Source: an uncultured Alphaproteobacteria bacterium
GTDB lineage: Bacteria > Pseudomonadota > Alphaproteobacteria > HIMB59 > GCA-002718135
Direction: 5' to 3'
NCBI GenBank assembly: GCA_902537325.1
Contig: CACBAT010000003.1
Span: 40,140 to 104,139, forward strand
DNA length: 64,000 nt
The position numbers were made by a program, and so were the translations under genes. How positions within the stretch are numbered: position 1 is the stretch's first letter; each line of letters opens with the position of its first letter. The notes below the pieces were generated by a model, which worked only from the letters and a program-made list of their open reading frames with translations, was not told where the DNA came from and searched no databases. Positions 1-8,921 of this stretch are shown in pieces.

Positions 1-2
1 TT

Positions 3-56
3 GATCTTGAAAAAGCAATTGAGATAAAAGAACAAGACGCTACAAATGAATTATAA
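3..56 (+). CDS. 3' end of an unidentified upstream gene (partial)
   Basis: Frame 3 is open from the window edge to a TAA at 54-56 and encodes 17 residues ending in DATNEL. The other two forward frames are closed in this stretch. The stop lies inside the first codons of the next gene (ATG at 46), an 11-base overlap typical of translational coupling in this genome. Too little remains to name a product. Confidence 0.45.
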   Translation, partial: DLEKAIEIKEQDATNEL

Positions 57-333
57 AAATAAAAATTTAGAAGAATTAGGTAAAAAAATTGATGATTTAG
101 ATAATCAAAATAAAGAACCAAATATTAAAAAAAAAGAAAGTGGTGCAGGATTTGGTTTTAAAATTAGTACAGAAATTATAGCTGCACTAGTTGTTGGAGT
201 TGGAATTGGGCTTATTGTGGATAATTACTTTAATACTAAACCAATAGGCTTAATTATTTTCTTCATATTTGGGGCATTAGCTGGATTTTTGAACGTTTAT
301 CGTGTAATGCGTCGCATTGAAAAGCAAAGGTAA
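46..333 (+). CDS. atpI: AtpI/AtpZ-like ATP synthase accessory membrane protein
   Basis: This 95-residue protein is the first gene of the F0 ATP synthase operon. A charged, lysine-rich N-terminus of about 45 residues precedes two membrane helices (about 46-62 and 67-85). The glycine-rich start of helix 1 (VVGVGIGLIVD) and the closing basic segment (YRVMRRIEK) are typical of the ATPase_gene1 family. Family members assist c-ring assembly or cation supply and are not part of the mature enzyme. It lies 21 bases before atpB. Identification rests on topology, motif and position. Confidence 0.85.
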   Translation: MNYKNKNLEELGKKIDDLDNQNKEPNIKKKESGAGFGFKISTEIIAALVVGVGIGLIVDNYFNTKPIGLIIFFIFGALAGFLNVYRVMRRIEKQR

Positions 334-354
334 TTTTAATATTCAATATCAATT

Positions 355-1089
355 ATGGCCGCAAAAGATAGTCCTCTAAAACAGTTCGAAATAGATCCAA
401 TATCTAATATTGAACTTGGTGGTTATGACATTTCTTTCACAAATTCATCTTTTGCAATGCTAATTACTGTTTTAGTGATTACTCTATTTTTAACTTTAAC
501 AGTGAACACGAGATCAATTATCCCTTCTAGGATGCAGCTTATCTCAGAGCTGATGTATAATTTTATTGCTCAGTTACTATCTGATACAGTTGGAGATAAT
601 GGAAAAAAATATTTCCCATTTGTTTTCTCTTTATTCATGTTTGTACTAATTGGAAATATGGTTGGAATGATACCATATCAATTTACTTTCACGAGTCACA
701 TCATTGTTACATTTGCATTAGCAGCAGTTGTATTTATTGGTGTAACTATTCTTGGATTTATTAACCATGGTATTAAATTTTTTACTTTCTTCTATATACC
801 AGGTGTGCCGTTTTACATGCATCCACTGCTTATTCCCATTGAGGTAATTTCTTATTTATCAAGACCTATAAGTTTATCAGTTAGATTATTTGCTAACATG
901 CTGGCTGGTCACACACTACTAAAAGTGTTTGCAGGCTTTGTTGTTTCCATGCCATTTTTTACAGGAGTTTTTCCTTTAGCTTTCATTGTAGCTTTAACAG
1001 GATTAGAAATTTTAATTGCTTTTTTGCAAGCATATGTGTTTGCAATACTGACGTGTTTATATATTAACGATGCTTATCATTTACATTAA
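355..1089 (+). CDS. atpB: F0F1 ATP synthase subunit a
   Basis: Subunit a forms the proton half-channels beside the c-ring in the cytoplasmic membrane. The 244-residue length is usual for the family. The hallmark segment SLSVRLFANMLAGH (about 176-189) carries the essential arginine, and the C-terminal helix has the conserved LQAYVFAILTCLY signature. Several hydrophobic helices are visible throughout. It sits between atpI and atpE and is almost certainly co-transcribed with them. Confidence 0.97.
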   Translation: MAAKDSPLKQFEIDPISNIELGGYDISFTNSSFAMLITVLVITLFLTLTVNTRSIIPSRMQLISELMYNFIAQLLSDTVGDNGKKYFPFVFSLFMFVLIGNMVGMIPYQFTFTSHIIVTFALAAVVFIGVTILGFINHGIKFFTFFYIPGVPFYMHPLLIPIEVISYLSRPISLSVRLFANMLAGHTLLKVFAGFVVSMPFFTGVFPLAFIVALTGLEILIAFLQAYVFAILTCLYINDAYHLH

Positions 1090-1107
1090 TTTAAAATAGG
1101 AGGACTT

Positions 1108-1332
1108 ATGGAAATTGAAGCAGCAAAAGTAATCGGAGCGGGTTTAGCCGTTATCGGTGTTATTGGATCAGGTATTGGAATTGGGAATATTTTCTCATCT
1201 TTTATTCAAGCAGTTGGAAGAAATCCGGCAGCAAGAGGTGAAGTTTTTACAATGACAATGTTAGGTTTCGCATTAGTTGAAGCGATTGCACTTTTCGCGC
1301 TAGTTATTGCGTTAGTTATTTTGTTTGGATAA
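1108..1332 (+). CDS. atpE: F0F1 ATP synthase subunit c
   Basis: This 74-residue two-helix hairpin forms the c-ring. Helix 1 contains the glycine-repeat packing motif GSGIGIG (about 20-26), the polar loop is GRNPAARGE, and helix 2 carries the ion-binding Glu at residue 58 in ALVEAIALF. The residue after Glu is Ala and the sodium-coordinating Ser/Thr pattern is missing, which fits proton use. A strong Shine-Dalgarno AGGAGG sits 7-8 bases before the ATG, as expected for the most abundant subunit. Confidence 0.97.
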   Translation: MEIEAAKVIGAGLAVIGVIGSGIGIGNIFSSFIQAVGRNPAARGEVFTMTMLGFALVEAIALFALVIALVILFG

Positions 1333-1349
1333 AACTCAATAATTAATTA

Positions 1350-1841
1350 ATGCCTCAATTAAATCCAGAGTTTTTTGTTTCACAGCTCTTTTGGTTAGCT
1401 GTATTTTTTATTTTTTTATTTGTATTTTTATGGAGGGTATCACTTCCAAGAATAGCTACAGTTTTAGAGAAAAGACAAAATAAAATAGATGAAAATTTAT
1501 CTTCAGCAAAAGAGCTTCAAGAACAAGCAATGGAAATTGAAAAAAAAATTAATGATCAAATCAATAAGGCCAAGCTAGAAACAGATGAGAAAATTAAAGA
1601 AACAATCAATGCTTTACAAGAAGATGTTTCTTCTCAACTTTCTTCACTTGATATAGATTTAGAAAAAAAAGTTTCTGATGCAGAAAAAGAAATTTTAAAA
1701 AGTAAAGATGATCAAATGAAAAATATTAACAATGAAATAATTAATATTACAAAACTGACTGTTGGAAAAATTACAGATATTGAATTGTCAGACAATGAAC
1801 TTAATAAAGTTATTGAAACACATAAAGGTAATTTTAATTAA
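1350..1841 (+). CDS. atpF2: F0F1 ATP synthase subunit b'
   Basis: One N-terminal membrane helix (about 11-29) is followed by a long charged coiled coil, forming one strand of the peripheral stalk. The opening MPQLNPEFFVSQLFWLAVFF closely follows alphaproteobacterial b' proteins. The length is 163 residues. The stop overlaps the ATG of the following b gene by one base (TAATG), so b' and b are translationally coupled. Having both b' and b is typical of Alphaproteobacteria and phototrophs rather than gammaproteobacteria. Confidence 0.93.
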   Translation: MPQLNPEFFVSQLFWLAVFFIFLFVFLWRVSLPRIATVLEKRQNKIDENLSSAKELQEQAMEIEKKINDQINKAKLETDEKIKETINALQEDVSSQLSSLDIDLEKKVSDAEKEILKSKDDQMKNINNEIINITKLTVGKITDIELSDNELNKVIETHKGNFN

Positions 1842-2326
1842 TGTTCTCTGATCCTCAATTTTGGGTAGCGGTATCTTTTATATTATTTATTGCAGCTATT
1901 TTTAATCCAGTACGAAAAATTCTTACATCTAGTTTAGATGCACAAATAAAAGATATAAAAAATAAAATAGATGAAGTTGAAAATTTAAAAAACGAGGCTC
2001 AAAAAGCTTTGGATGAACTTAGGGAGAGAGAATCTAAAGTAGAGAAAGAAATACAAAATCTAAAGTTAGAATCTGAGAAAAGAATTGCTGAATTGAAAGA
2101 TATATCCGCCACTAAATTAACTGATCAAATTGAAAAAAGAAAAATATTGGCAGAAAATAAAATTGAACAATTAGTTAGAGATACCAATAATTCTATCAAA
2201 AGTTATATTTCAAGTGTTGCAATAGAGGCTACTAGAAATATTCTACTTCAAAATCTAAGTAAGGATAAAAAATCTGCTTTAATTGAAGAATCAATTACTG
2301 AATTTAACTCTGTTCTAAAGAACTAG
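1841..2326 (+). CDS. atpF: F0F1 ATP synthase subunit b
   Basis: A 161-residue protein with an N-terminal membrane helix (about 6-22), the FNPVRKIL turn, then a long heptad-rich helix (about 30-130). It pairs with b' to form the stator stalk linking F0 to F1. It is the last gene of the F0 operon here; F1 genes are not in the window, which fits the split F0/F1 layout common in Alphaproteobacteria. The call rests on position and architecture because b subunits diverge quickly in sequence. Confidence 0.93.
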   Translation: MFSDPQFWVAVSFILFIAAIFNPVRKILTSSLDAQIKDIKNKIDEVENLKNEAQKALDELRERESKVEKEIQNLKLESEKRIAELKDISATKLTDQIEKRKILAENKIEQLVRDTNNSIKSYISSVAIEATRNILLQNLSKDKKSALIEESITEFNSVLKN

Positions 2327-2327
2327 T

Positions 2328-2355
2328 AGTAGATTTAGTTATTCCAAAATCTACT
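2328..2355 (+). terminator. Inverted repeat after the atp operon, possible terminator
   Basis: A perfect 9-base inverted repeat (AGTAGATTT / AAATCTACT) with a 10-base loop begins two bases after the atpF stop. No clear T-run follows, so it may be an RNA-stabilising hairpin rather than an efficient intrinsic terminator. A second short palindrome (AGATTTT C AAAATCT, 2382-2396) lies in the ispH upstream region and could be a protein-binding site. The functions are guesses. Confidence 0.35.
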
Positions 2356-2438
2356 TACAATATTAATAATTTAATATTAAAAGATTTTCAAAATCTATAG
2401 TATTATTATGTAACCAAAATTAATGGTAACAAATTTGG

Positions 2439-3380
2439 ATGACAAAAAAACTTAATATATTTCTTGCAGGACCTCGAGGATTTTGTGCAGGTGTAGATAG
2501 GGCTATAGAAATGGTAAAGGGTGCTCTAAAAAAATATGGAGCGCCTGTTTATGTTCGTCACGAAATAGTGCATAATAAATTTGTTGTTGAAAACCTCAAA
2601 TCACAGGGAGCTATTTTTGTAGAAGAATTAAATGAGATTGAAGATAGAAGTAGGCCAGTTATCTTTTCTGCACATGGTGTTCCAAAAGCAATCCCAGAGG
2701 AAGCATTAAGTTTAAATTTAGTATATTATGATGCAACATGTCCTCTTGTTAGTAAAATCCATAAAGAAGTTGAAAATTTTGATAAAAAAAATCTGCCAGT
2801 AATTTTAATTGGTCATAGAAATCATCCTGAAGTCATTGGAACTATGGGCCAAACAGATAAAAAAATTCATTTAGTAGAAAAAGTTGAAGATGTAAAAAAA
2901 TTACCTTTAAACCAAAATGATGAGATTGCATATGTTACTCAGACAACACTATCAGTTGATGATACGAAAGATATAATAAGAGAGATAAAATTACATTTTA
3001 GTAATGTTATAGAACCAAAAAAAAATGATATTTGTTATGCTACAACAAATAGACAAGAAGCGGTCAAAAAGATTGCGAAACAATGTGATTATTTTTTAGT
3101 AATTGGTGCAAGTAACTCATCAAATTCCCTTAGATTAGTTGAAGTAGCAAAAAATTATGGATCAAAAAAAGCTATTTTAGTAGAAGATGTAGATTCCTTA
3201 AATTTAAATATATTTCAAGAATCTGAAAATATAGGAATAACAGCAAGTGCATCATCGCCAGAAGTACTTGTTAAAAAACTTCTTGATAATTTGAAAAGAA
3301 ATTTTGAAATACATATAAATGAAGGATCTTACCAAAAAGAAGATGTTTTTTTTAAAGTGCCACAAAAACTAAACGTATAG
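2439..3380 (+). CDS. ispH: 4-hydroxy-3-methylbut-2-enyl diphosphate reductase
   Basis: IspH catalyses the last step of the MEP isoprenoid pathway, reducing HMBPP to IPP and DMAPP with a [4Fe-4S] cluster. The three cluster cysteines are visible in RGFCAGVDRAI, DATCPLVSKIH and DICYATTNRQ. The substrate-binding segments with His (SAHGVPK, GHRNHPEVIGTMGQ) and the C-terminal SASSPE motif are also present. The 313-residue length is normal. The next gene, thrB, follows after 3 bases, and the ispH-thrB-rnhA order is common in Alphaproteobacteria. Confidence 0.97.
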   Translation: MTKKLNIFLAGPRGFCAGVDRAIEMVKGALKKYGAPVYVRHEIVHNKFVVENLKSQGAIFVEELNEIEDRSRPVIFSAHGVPKAIPEEALSLNLVYYDATCPLVSKIHKEVENFDKKNLPVILIGHRNHPEVIGTMGQTDKKIHLVEKVEDVKKLPLNQNDEIAYVTQTTLSVDDTKDIIREIKLHFSNVIEPKKNDICYATTNRQEAVKKIAKQCDYFLVIGASNSSNSLRLVEVAKNYGSKKAILVEDVDSLNLNIFQESENIGITASASSPEVLVKKLLDNLKRNFEIHINEGSYQKEDVFFKVPQKLNV

Positions 3381-3383
3381 AAG

Positions 3384-4334
3384 ATGGCTGTCTTTACTAA
3401 ATTACTTAAAGAAGATATTGAAAACTTTATTTCTGAGTACTCAATTGGAAATTTAGATAGCTTTGAAGAAATTGTAGATGGGATAGAGAACTCAAATTTT
3501 AAAATTTTATGTAATAATCAACCATATATTTTAACAATTTTTGAAAAAAGAGTAACTCAGCAAGAATTACCTTTTTTTATAAATTTAAAAAACTTTTTAA
3601 ATAAAAATAATTTTAAATGTCCAAAATCTATCTCAGATAAAAATGGAAAAATTTTAAAAAGAATAAAAAATAAAACAGCTATAATAATATCTTTTCTGGA
3701 AGGTAAAAGTATTGAAAAACCTAACTCTGAAATGTGTAGAGAAGTTGGAAAGATGGTTGCTGATTTACATAATCTTACCATAAATTTTGATGAAAAAAGA
3801 CCTAACAGTTTAGATCTACAGGATTGGAAAGAAATTTACAAAAAGTGCCTTAATAATAAATCCGAAAAGTTTAATGAAACAATGTATTTGTTAAAAAATG
3901 AAATAGACTATTTAGAAAATTATTGGCCAACAAATCTTCCTTGTGGAGTCATACATGCTGATTTGTTTAGAGATAATATTTTTTTTAAAAATGAAAAAAT
4001 TTCTGGAGTAATAGATTTCTATTTTGCATGTTATTATTTTTATATTTACGATTTAGCCATAGTTATTAATGATTGGTGTTTTAGTGAAAATGGACAATAC
4101 TTTAACAAAGAGAATTGCTTGATAATTCTAGGGGAATATCAAAAGTTGAGAGAATTAAGTGATCTTGAAAAGAAATCGTTAAATATTTTATTAAGAGCTG
4201 CAGCTGTTAGAATATTATGTACGAGAGTGCATGATTATATTTTTCATCCACCTGATGCAGTAGTTGTTAAAAAAGATCCATTTGAATATTTGAATATTTT
4301 AAGATGGCATCAACAAAATGATATTTTTGAATAA
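3384..4334 (+). CDS. thrB: Homoserine kinase (ThrB2, aminoglycoside-phosphotransferase fold)
   Basis: This 316-residue kinase of the APH/choline-kinase fold phosphorylates homoserine for threonine synthesis. The catalytic loop HADLFRDNIFF (Asp as base, Asn as metal ligand) and the following GVIDFYFACYYFYIYDLA (the DFG-equivalent Asp) lie at about 191-225. It is the non-GHMP type II enzyme, usual in Alphaproteobacteria. It overlaps rnhA by one base. thrC, the next step in the pathway, is at 35182-36558. Confidence 0.92.
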   Translation: MAVFTKLLKEDIENFISEYSIGNLDSFEEIVDGIENSNFKILCNNQPYILTIFEKRVTQQELPFFINLKNFLNKNNFKCPKSISDKNGKILKRIKNKTAIIISFLEGKSIEKPNSEMCREVGKMVADLHNLTINFDEKRPNSLDLQDWKEIYKKCLNNKSEKFNETMYLLKNEIDYLENYWPTNLPCGVIHADLFRDNIFFKNEKISGVIDFYFACYYFYIYDLAIVINDWCFSENGQYFNKENCLIILGEYQKLRELSDLEKKSLNILLRAAAVRILCTRVHDYIFHPPDAVVVKKDPFEYLNILRWHQQNDIFE

Positions 4335-4762
4335 TGATTAATATTTATACAGATGGCGCATGTTCTGGGAATCCTGGTATTGGTGGATGGGGTGTCGTGA
4401 TATTAGATAATAATAAAGAAATATTATTAAATGGTGGTGATCAACACACAACTAATAATAAAATGGAGCTTACAGCGGCAATAAAAGCACTGGAATATTT
4501 TGAGATAAATAAAGAATTAATCATTTATACCGATAGCAAATATGTAAAGGATGGTATTGAATTATGGATTACAAATTGGAAAAAAAATGGATGGAAAACA
4601 TCAACAAAAAAAATAGTGAAAAATAAAGAATTATGGATGCAATTAGATAATCTAATTAATAAACATAATGTAACTTGGAAATGGGTTAAAGGACACGCTG
4701 GTTTCGAATTTAATGAGAAAGCTGATGAACTAGCAAGAAAATATATTGAAAGTTATATTTAG
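4334..4762 (+). CDS. rnhA: Ribonuclease HI
   Basis: RNase HI cleaves the RNA strand of RNA-DNA hybrids. The catalytic carboxylates are all visible: Asp in YTDGACSGNPG, Glu in KMELTAAIKALE, Asp in IIYTDSKYV and Asp in NEKADELARK, plus the conserved KGHAG histidine loop. The 142-residue length is normal. It overlaps thrB by one base upstream and the YceI-like gene by 17 bases downstream. Confidence 0.96.
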   Translation: MINIYTDGACSGNPGIGGWGVVILDNNKEILLNGGDQHTTNNKMELTAAIKALEYFEINKELIIYTDSKYVKDGIELWITNWKKNGWKTSTKKIVKNKELWMQLDNLINKHNVTWKWVKGHAGFEFNEKADELARKYIESYI

Positions 4763-5309
4763 TTTATTTTTTATATTTCTATATTGTAAGCAGAGTATAG
4801 CTAATGATTTATGGATTATTGATAAAAATATTTCTAGTATAGAATTTGAAGTTCCAGTTTTGTTTGCAAATAATGTAATTGGTAAATTTAATGAATATGA
4901 TGGTTTTGTTTCCTTAGATTTGTCAAATCAAAATAATAATAAAGCTCTTATAAATGTTAGAATTGACAGTTTAGATATAAATTACAAACGTTACAAAGAT
5001 TTAGTGCTTAGTGAAGTTTTTTTTGATGCTAAAAAATATCCTTTAGGTCTTATTGATACAAATAATTTTAAATTTAATTACGAAGACAATAAAATTAATT
5101 TGAAAGGTGAGTTAACAATAAAGGATAAAAGTCAAACTATTCCTATTGATATTGAAATAATAAAATTGGCCAGTGAGTTTGTTCAGATAAAAAGTGAAAT
5201 ATCTTTTTCTAGAAATGACTTTAAGATAGGTACTGGTAATTGGAAAAACACAACAATCCTCAAAGATATAATAAAGATAAAGGCAAATATTTTTCTTTTT
5301 AAAGAATAG
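4746..5309 (+). CDS. YceI-family periplasmic lipid-binding-like protein
   Basis: A 187-residue secreted protein. A short signal peptide (about 1-19, cleavage likely after SIA) is followed by a lipocalin-like beta-barrel domain with the opening WIIDKNISSIEFEV, the KYPLGLIDT strand and a late FSRNDFKIGTGNW segment typical of YceI. Family members bind polyisoprenoids or lipids. The chosen start is a TTG inside the rnhA coding region, because no later start would preserve the signal peptide. Confidence 0.8.
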   Translation: MKVIFSLFFIFLYCKQSIANDLWIIDKNISSIEFEVPVLFANNVIGKFNEYDGFVSLDLSNQNNNKALINVRIDSLDINYKRYKDLVLSEVFFDAKKYPLGLIDTNNFKFNYEDNKINLKGELTIKDKSQTIPIDIEIIKLASEFVQIKSEISFSRNDFKIGTGNWKNTTILKDIIKIKANIFLFKE

Positions 5310-5329
5310 TTTTCTTTTAAATATATTTA

Positions 5330-6814
5330 CTAAAAATTAAAATTTTTAGCAATTTTATTATTACTGTTATATAAATCTTTCCAAATTGAATACCTTTGTA
5401 ATAAAAGATCAATGTTATCTTCTCTAGGTTCATAAGTTTTACTGATTTTTATTTCACTAATAATATTTTCTTTATTATCAATTGTAGCATCCTGATACAT
5501 AGCTAATCTTGCAACGCCAAGTGCGGCACCAAATTCGCTTTGTTCACAAACACTTAACTTTCTATTTAAAAGTACTGCAAGCAATTCAATCCAAAATGAA
5601 CTTTTTGAACCACCTCCAACCATAAATATTTTATCAAAGTTATTATTAACTTTCAAAATAGAATTTACTCCATCTAATATTCCAAAACTAACACCTTCAA
5701 TTACTGCATACTGTAAATCTGTTGCATTTGTAGTTGTTTTTATAGAATGGATTGAACCTCTAATATGCGGATCATTATGTGGGGTTCTTTCTCCAGAGAG
5801 ATAAGGTAAAAAATATGATGAATTTTTTATAGAATTTTTATCATTATAAAATTGCTCTACATTATTAAGTGTATCAGCAATTGAAGTATTGGTAATAGCA
5901 CAAATCCAATCTAAACAATTACTTGCACTTAACATAACAGACATTAGGTGCCATTTATTTGGTAAACAATGACAAAAAGAATGCACTGCATCACCAGTAT
6001 TACTTAAAAAATTTTCAGTGGGAGTAAAAAAAACACCCGAAGTACCAAGAGATATAAATGATTGATTTTTATTTGTTATACCCATACCAGTTGCAGCGGC
6101 AGCATTATCACCTGCTCCACCCACAACTTTAACATTATTATTAAAATTAAATTTCTCTTTTAAATCTTTTTTTAAAAATCCTGTCTGCTCATTGCCTTCC
6201 ACTAGATTTGGCATGTGTTTTTCTTCTAAAAATGAGCAAGATAAAAGTTGATTGGACCATTTTCTTTTTTGGATATCTAGCCATAATGTTCCAGATGCAT
6301 CCGACATTTCAGAAAAAAATTCACCAGTAAGAACAAATCGTAAATAATCTTTAGGAAGTAAAACTTTAAAAATTTTTTTGAAATTATCTATTTCATTATT
6401 TTTTATCCAATTTATTTTTGGTGCAGTAAAACCAGGCATAGTAATATTTCCTGAAATTGATCGTACATCAAAATTTTGTTTTTCAAATTCTTCACACTCT
6501 TGATATGATCTTGTATCATTCCAGAGAATACATGGCCTAATAACCTTTCCATCCTTATCTATTAACGTAGCTCCATGCATATGACCGGATATTCCTATTG
6601 AAATAGTTTGTGAAAATTCTTTTGGTTTTTTTGACTTTAAAGCTTCCAAGCATTCCATTGTTGAGTCAATCCATTCTTGTGGATTTTGTTCACTAAAACC
6701 ATCTTTAGGGGATTGTACAGTAAGACTTGAGTTAGCAGATGCAAGGATGCTTTGATTTTGATCTATTAAAATCATTTTGATTGATGAAGTTCCAAGATCA
6801 ATTCCAATAAACAT
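5330..6814 (-). CDS. xylB: Xylulokinase (FGGY family)
   Basis: The enzyme phosphorylates D-xylulose to xylulose-5-phosphate for the pentose phosphate pathway. The protein opens with the phosphate-1 loop FIGIDLGTSSIKMILID, carries the xylulokinase-like segment GISGHMHGATLID and WNDTRSYQEC, then GGAGDNAAAATGMG and the C-terminal FGGY loop MVGGGSKSSFWIELLA. The 494-residue length is typical. The start ATG at 6814 gives the loop at the expected position. Xylose isomerase is encoded 54 kb away at 60386-61699 rather than next door. Confidence 0.92.
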   Translation of the reverse strand: MFIGIDLGTSSIKMILIDQNQSILASANSSLTVQSPKDGFSEQNPQEWIDSTMECLEALKSKKPKEFSQTISIGISGHMHGATLIDKDGKVIRPCILWNDTRSYQECEEFEKQNFDVRSISGNITMPGFTAPKINWIKNNEIDNFKKIFKVLLPKDYLRFVLTGEFFSEMSDASGTLWLDIQKRKWSNQLLSCSFLEEKHMPNLVEGNEQTGFLKKDLKEKFNFNNNVKVVGGAGDNAAAATGMGITNKNQSFISLGTSGVFFTPTENFLSNTGDAVHSFCHCLPNKWHLMSVMLSASNCLDWICAITNTSIADTLNNVEQFYNDKNSIKNSSYFLPYLSGERTPHNDPHIRGSIHSIKTTTNATDLQYAVIEGVSFGILDGVNSILKVNNNFDKIFMVGGGSKSSFWIELLAVLLNRKLSVCEQSEFGAALGVARLAMYQDATIDNKENIISEIKISKTYEPREDNIDLLLQRYSIWKDLYNSNNKIAKNFNF

Positions 6815-6863
6815 ATAGTAAATTTATAACATTAATTTTTTAATTGATACAAAGAAATTAAAA

Positions 6864-7724
6864 CTACTTGTAAGAATATCTAAATATAAATATTCCTGAT
6901 GAAACAATAATGATTGCTCCTATAATCGTAAATATATCTGGGACTTCTCCATATACTAATAAACCAAAAATTATTCCCCAAACAATTATAGTATAATTAT
7001 AAGGTGCTAAAATACTTGCTGGTGTAATACTCAATGCCTTAATTTGTAAAAATAGCCCAGTACAAAAAAAGATACCCAAAAAAATAAAAAAGATAAAAGA
7101 AAATGAATGTAGGGGTTGCCAGAAAAAAAGTGATAGTACAAATGTAATGATAGCACCTATAAGACCATTGTAGAATAACATGGTTTCATTATCATCATAC
7201 TTAGCATTTAATCTTGTTGCTATTTGAAATAGTGAATAGAAAAAAGCAGCACATAATGGAATAATTAGATATGGATTAAAAATAGTTAATCCAGGTCGCA
7301 TGATTAGAATAACTCCACAAAAACTAACACCAATTGCTAACCAAGTAGCTATATTTATTTTTTCTTTTAAAATAAAATAGGAAAAAACTAAAACTAAAAC
7401 AGGGGCTAGAGAACCTATTGTATGAGCATCAGCTAAAGCTAAATACCTAAAAGATAAGACAAAAAAACAAGATTCACATACAGATAAAATACATCTAGTT
7501 ATTTGTATCTTGTAATTGTTTGAAAGATAAAATTTTTTAACTTTATTTTTTTTTGCAATAAAAAAAGAAAAGATAAAACAAAAAGTAAATTTAACAAATA
7601 ATAATACAAAAACAGAATGATATTGAACTGCTGTTTTTTGAATTGTATCTAAAATACCAAAAGATAAATAAGTTAAAAGGGTTAAAACTATTCCATAAGT
7701 ATAGGGGTTTGATTTAAAGCTCAT
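6864..7724 (-). CDS. EamA-family (DMT superfamily) transporter
   Basis: A 286-residue integral membrane protein with about ten hydrophobic helices in two internal repeats, each ending in the EamA pattern (LAPVLVLVFSYFILKEKI in the first half, ILAPYNYTIIVWGIIFGLL in the second). DMT proteins export or import small metabolites. The substrate cannot be read from the sequence. It overlaps the stop-start region of the serine hydrolase gene by one base, so the two are likely co-expressed. Confidence 0.88.
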   Translation of the reverse strand: MSFKSNPYTYGIVLTLLTYLSFGILDTIQKTAVQYHSVFVLLFVKFTFCFIFSFFIAKKNKVKKFYLSNNYKIQITRCILSVCESCFFVLSFRYLALADAHTIGSLAPVLVLVFSYFILKEKINIATWLAIGVSFCGVILIMRPGLTIFNPYLIIPLCAAFFYSLFQIATRLNAKYDDNETMLFYNGLIGAIITFVLSLFFWQPLHSFSFIFFIFLGIFFCTGLFLQIKALSITPASILAPYNYTIIVWGIIFGLLVYGEVPDIFTIIGAIIIVSSGIFIFRYSYK

Positions 7725-8914
7725 TAAAGATTTTTAAAGATATTATTGTAAAAATCTTTTTTTATATTCCTATCAGCATCTAAGATTTGCATCATTAAAA
7801 CAGCTGATAAATTATTTTTTGGATCTGTTAAAAAATAAGTAGCGGCGTATCCTGACCATCCAAATTCTCCAAGTGGACCAAACTTATTTTGAGCGGTATT
7901 ATTCATTAAAACTCTAAATCCTAAACCCCAACCATACCCATCTAAATCATTTTCATAATCTTCATCTTTATTTGTATTAATTGAAGTAATTTCAATTGGA
8001 AGTAACTCTTTATTTAAAGAATTATTTCTCATTAATTCTAGACTTTGAGTGTTAATAAGCTCTTTTCCATTTTTATTTTTACCATTGATAAGCATGGTAG
8101 CAAATTTTTCATAATCTTCAGCTGTAGAAAATAAACCATGGCCTCCTCTGGAATAATTTTTATTATTTGTTGGATACCCATATAAAATTAATTTTCTTTT
8201 ATCGAAATTTAAATTTGTTAGTTTTAATTTATCAGTATTGTATTCAAATGTTTCAACTAACTGTTTATTACTATTTTCATCAATATAAAAATTTGTATCA
8301 TTCATTTCTAAAGGTAAAAAAATATTTTCGTTTAAAACATCAAAGATTTTATCTTTTGTTACAACTTCTATAATTCTCGCTAAAACATCTATAGATATAG
8401 AATAATGCCACTTTGAACCAGGTTCATATAAAAGAGGTAATTCAGAAATTTTACTAATCTCTTCCTCCAAACTTGAAGATGCAGAATGAAATAAACTTCT
8501 ATCCTCATATTCTTTAGCTAAAAAATTATCACAACTGTTATATGTAAAGCCTGCTGTATGTTGTAAAAGTTGTCTAACAGTAGGTTTGTTTTCTAGAAAA
8601 GTTGTATTTTTTAAGTTACTCTCAATACTGCTAAGTTTTTTTAAATTTTTAAAATCAGATAAATGTTTATCTATAGTATCATCAAGAGATAAGAAATTTT
8701 TATCAATTAATTGCATTGCTGCAAAACCAATAATTGGCTTAGTCATTGACCAAATTCTATAATATGAATTTTTATTAAGCTTATTTTTTAACTCCAAATC
8801 TTTATAACCAATTACTTCATGATAAATATTATTTTTATGATTTATTATCCATTCAGCTCCGTTACATCTGCCAGCATCAATGTGTTTTTGAAAATCTAAT
8901 TTAATATTATCCAT
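7724..8914 (-). CDS. Serine hydrolase of the class C beta-lactamase/esterase family
   Basis: This 396-residue protein has the nucleophile motif SMTK (SxxK) in YRIWSMTKPIIGFA, the family context LLQHTAGFTY, and the second-site Tyr-Ser motif in KWHYSISIDVLARIIE. The C-terminal GPLGEFGWSGYAATYF matches the glycine-rich third motif region. No signal peptide is seen, so a cytoplasmic esterase or peptidase is more likely than an antibiotic beta-lactamase. It ends one base into the EamA gene and begins 8 bases after the Ldh2-family gene. Confidence 0.85.
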   Translation of the reverse strand: MDNIKLDFQKHIDAGRCNGAEWIINHKNNIYHEVIGYKDLELKNKLNKNSYYRIWSMTKPIIGFAAMQLIDKNFLSLDDTIDKHLSDFKNLKKLSSIESNLKNTTFLENKPTVRQLLQHTAGFTYNSCDNFLAKEYEDRSLFHSASSSLEEEISKISELPLLYEPGSKWHYSISIDVLARIIEVVTKDKIFDVLNENIFLPLEMNDTNFYIDENSNKQLVETFEYNTDKLKLTNLNFDKRKLILYGYPTNNKNYSRGGHGLFSTAEDYEKFATMLINGKNKNGKELINTQSLELMRNNSLNKELLPIEITSINTNKDEDYENDLDGYGWGLGFRVLMNNTAQNKFGPLGEFGWSGYAATYFLTDPKNNLSAVLMMQILDADRNIKKDFYNNIFKNL

Positions 8915-8921
8915 AACTGGA

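Noticed and set aside
5330..5349. AT-only palindrome CTAAAAATTAAAATTTTTAG between yceI and xylB as a terminator
   Set aside because: All A/T stem with almost no loop, overlapping the xylB stop; too weak and too easily expected by chance at this base composition.
7724..8914. Antibiotic-resistance beta-lactamase
   Set aside because: The SxxK motif fits the broad serine-hydrolase family, but there is no signal peptide and the gene is in a metabolic operon.
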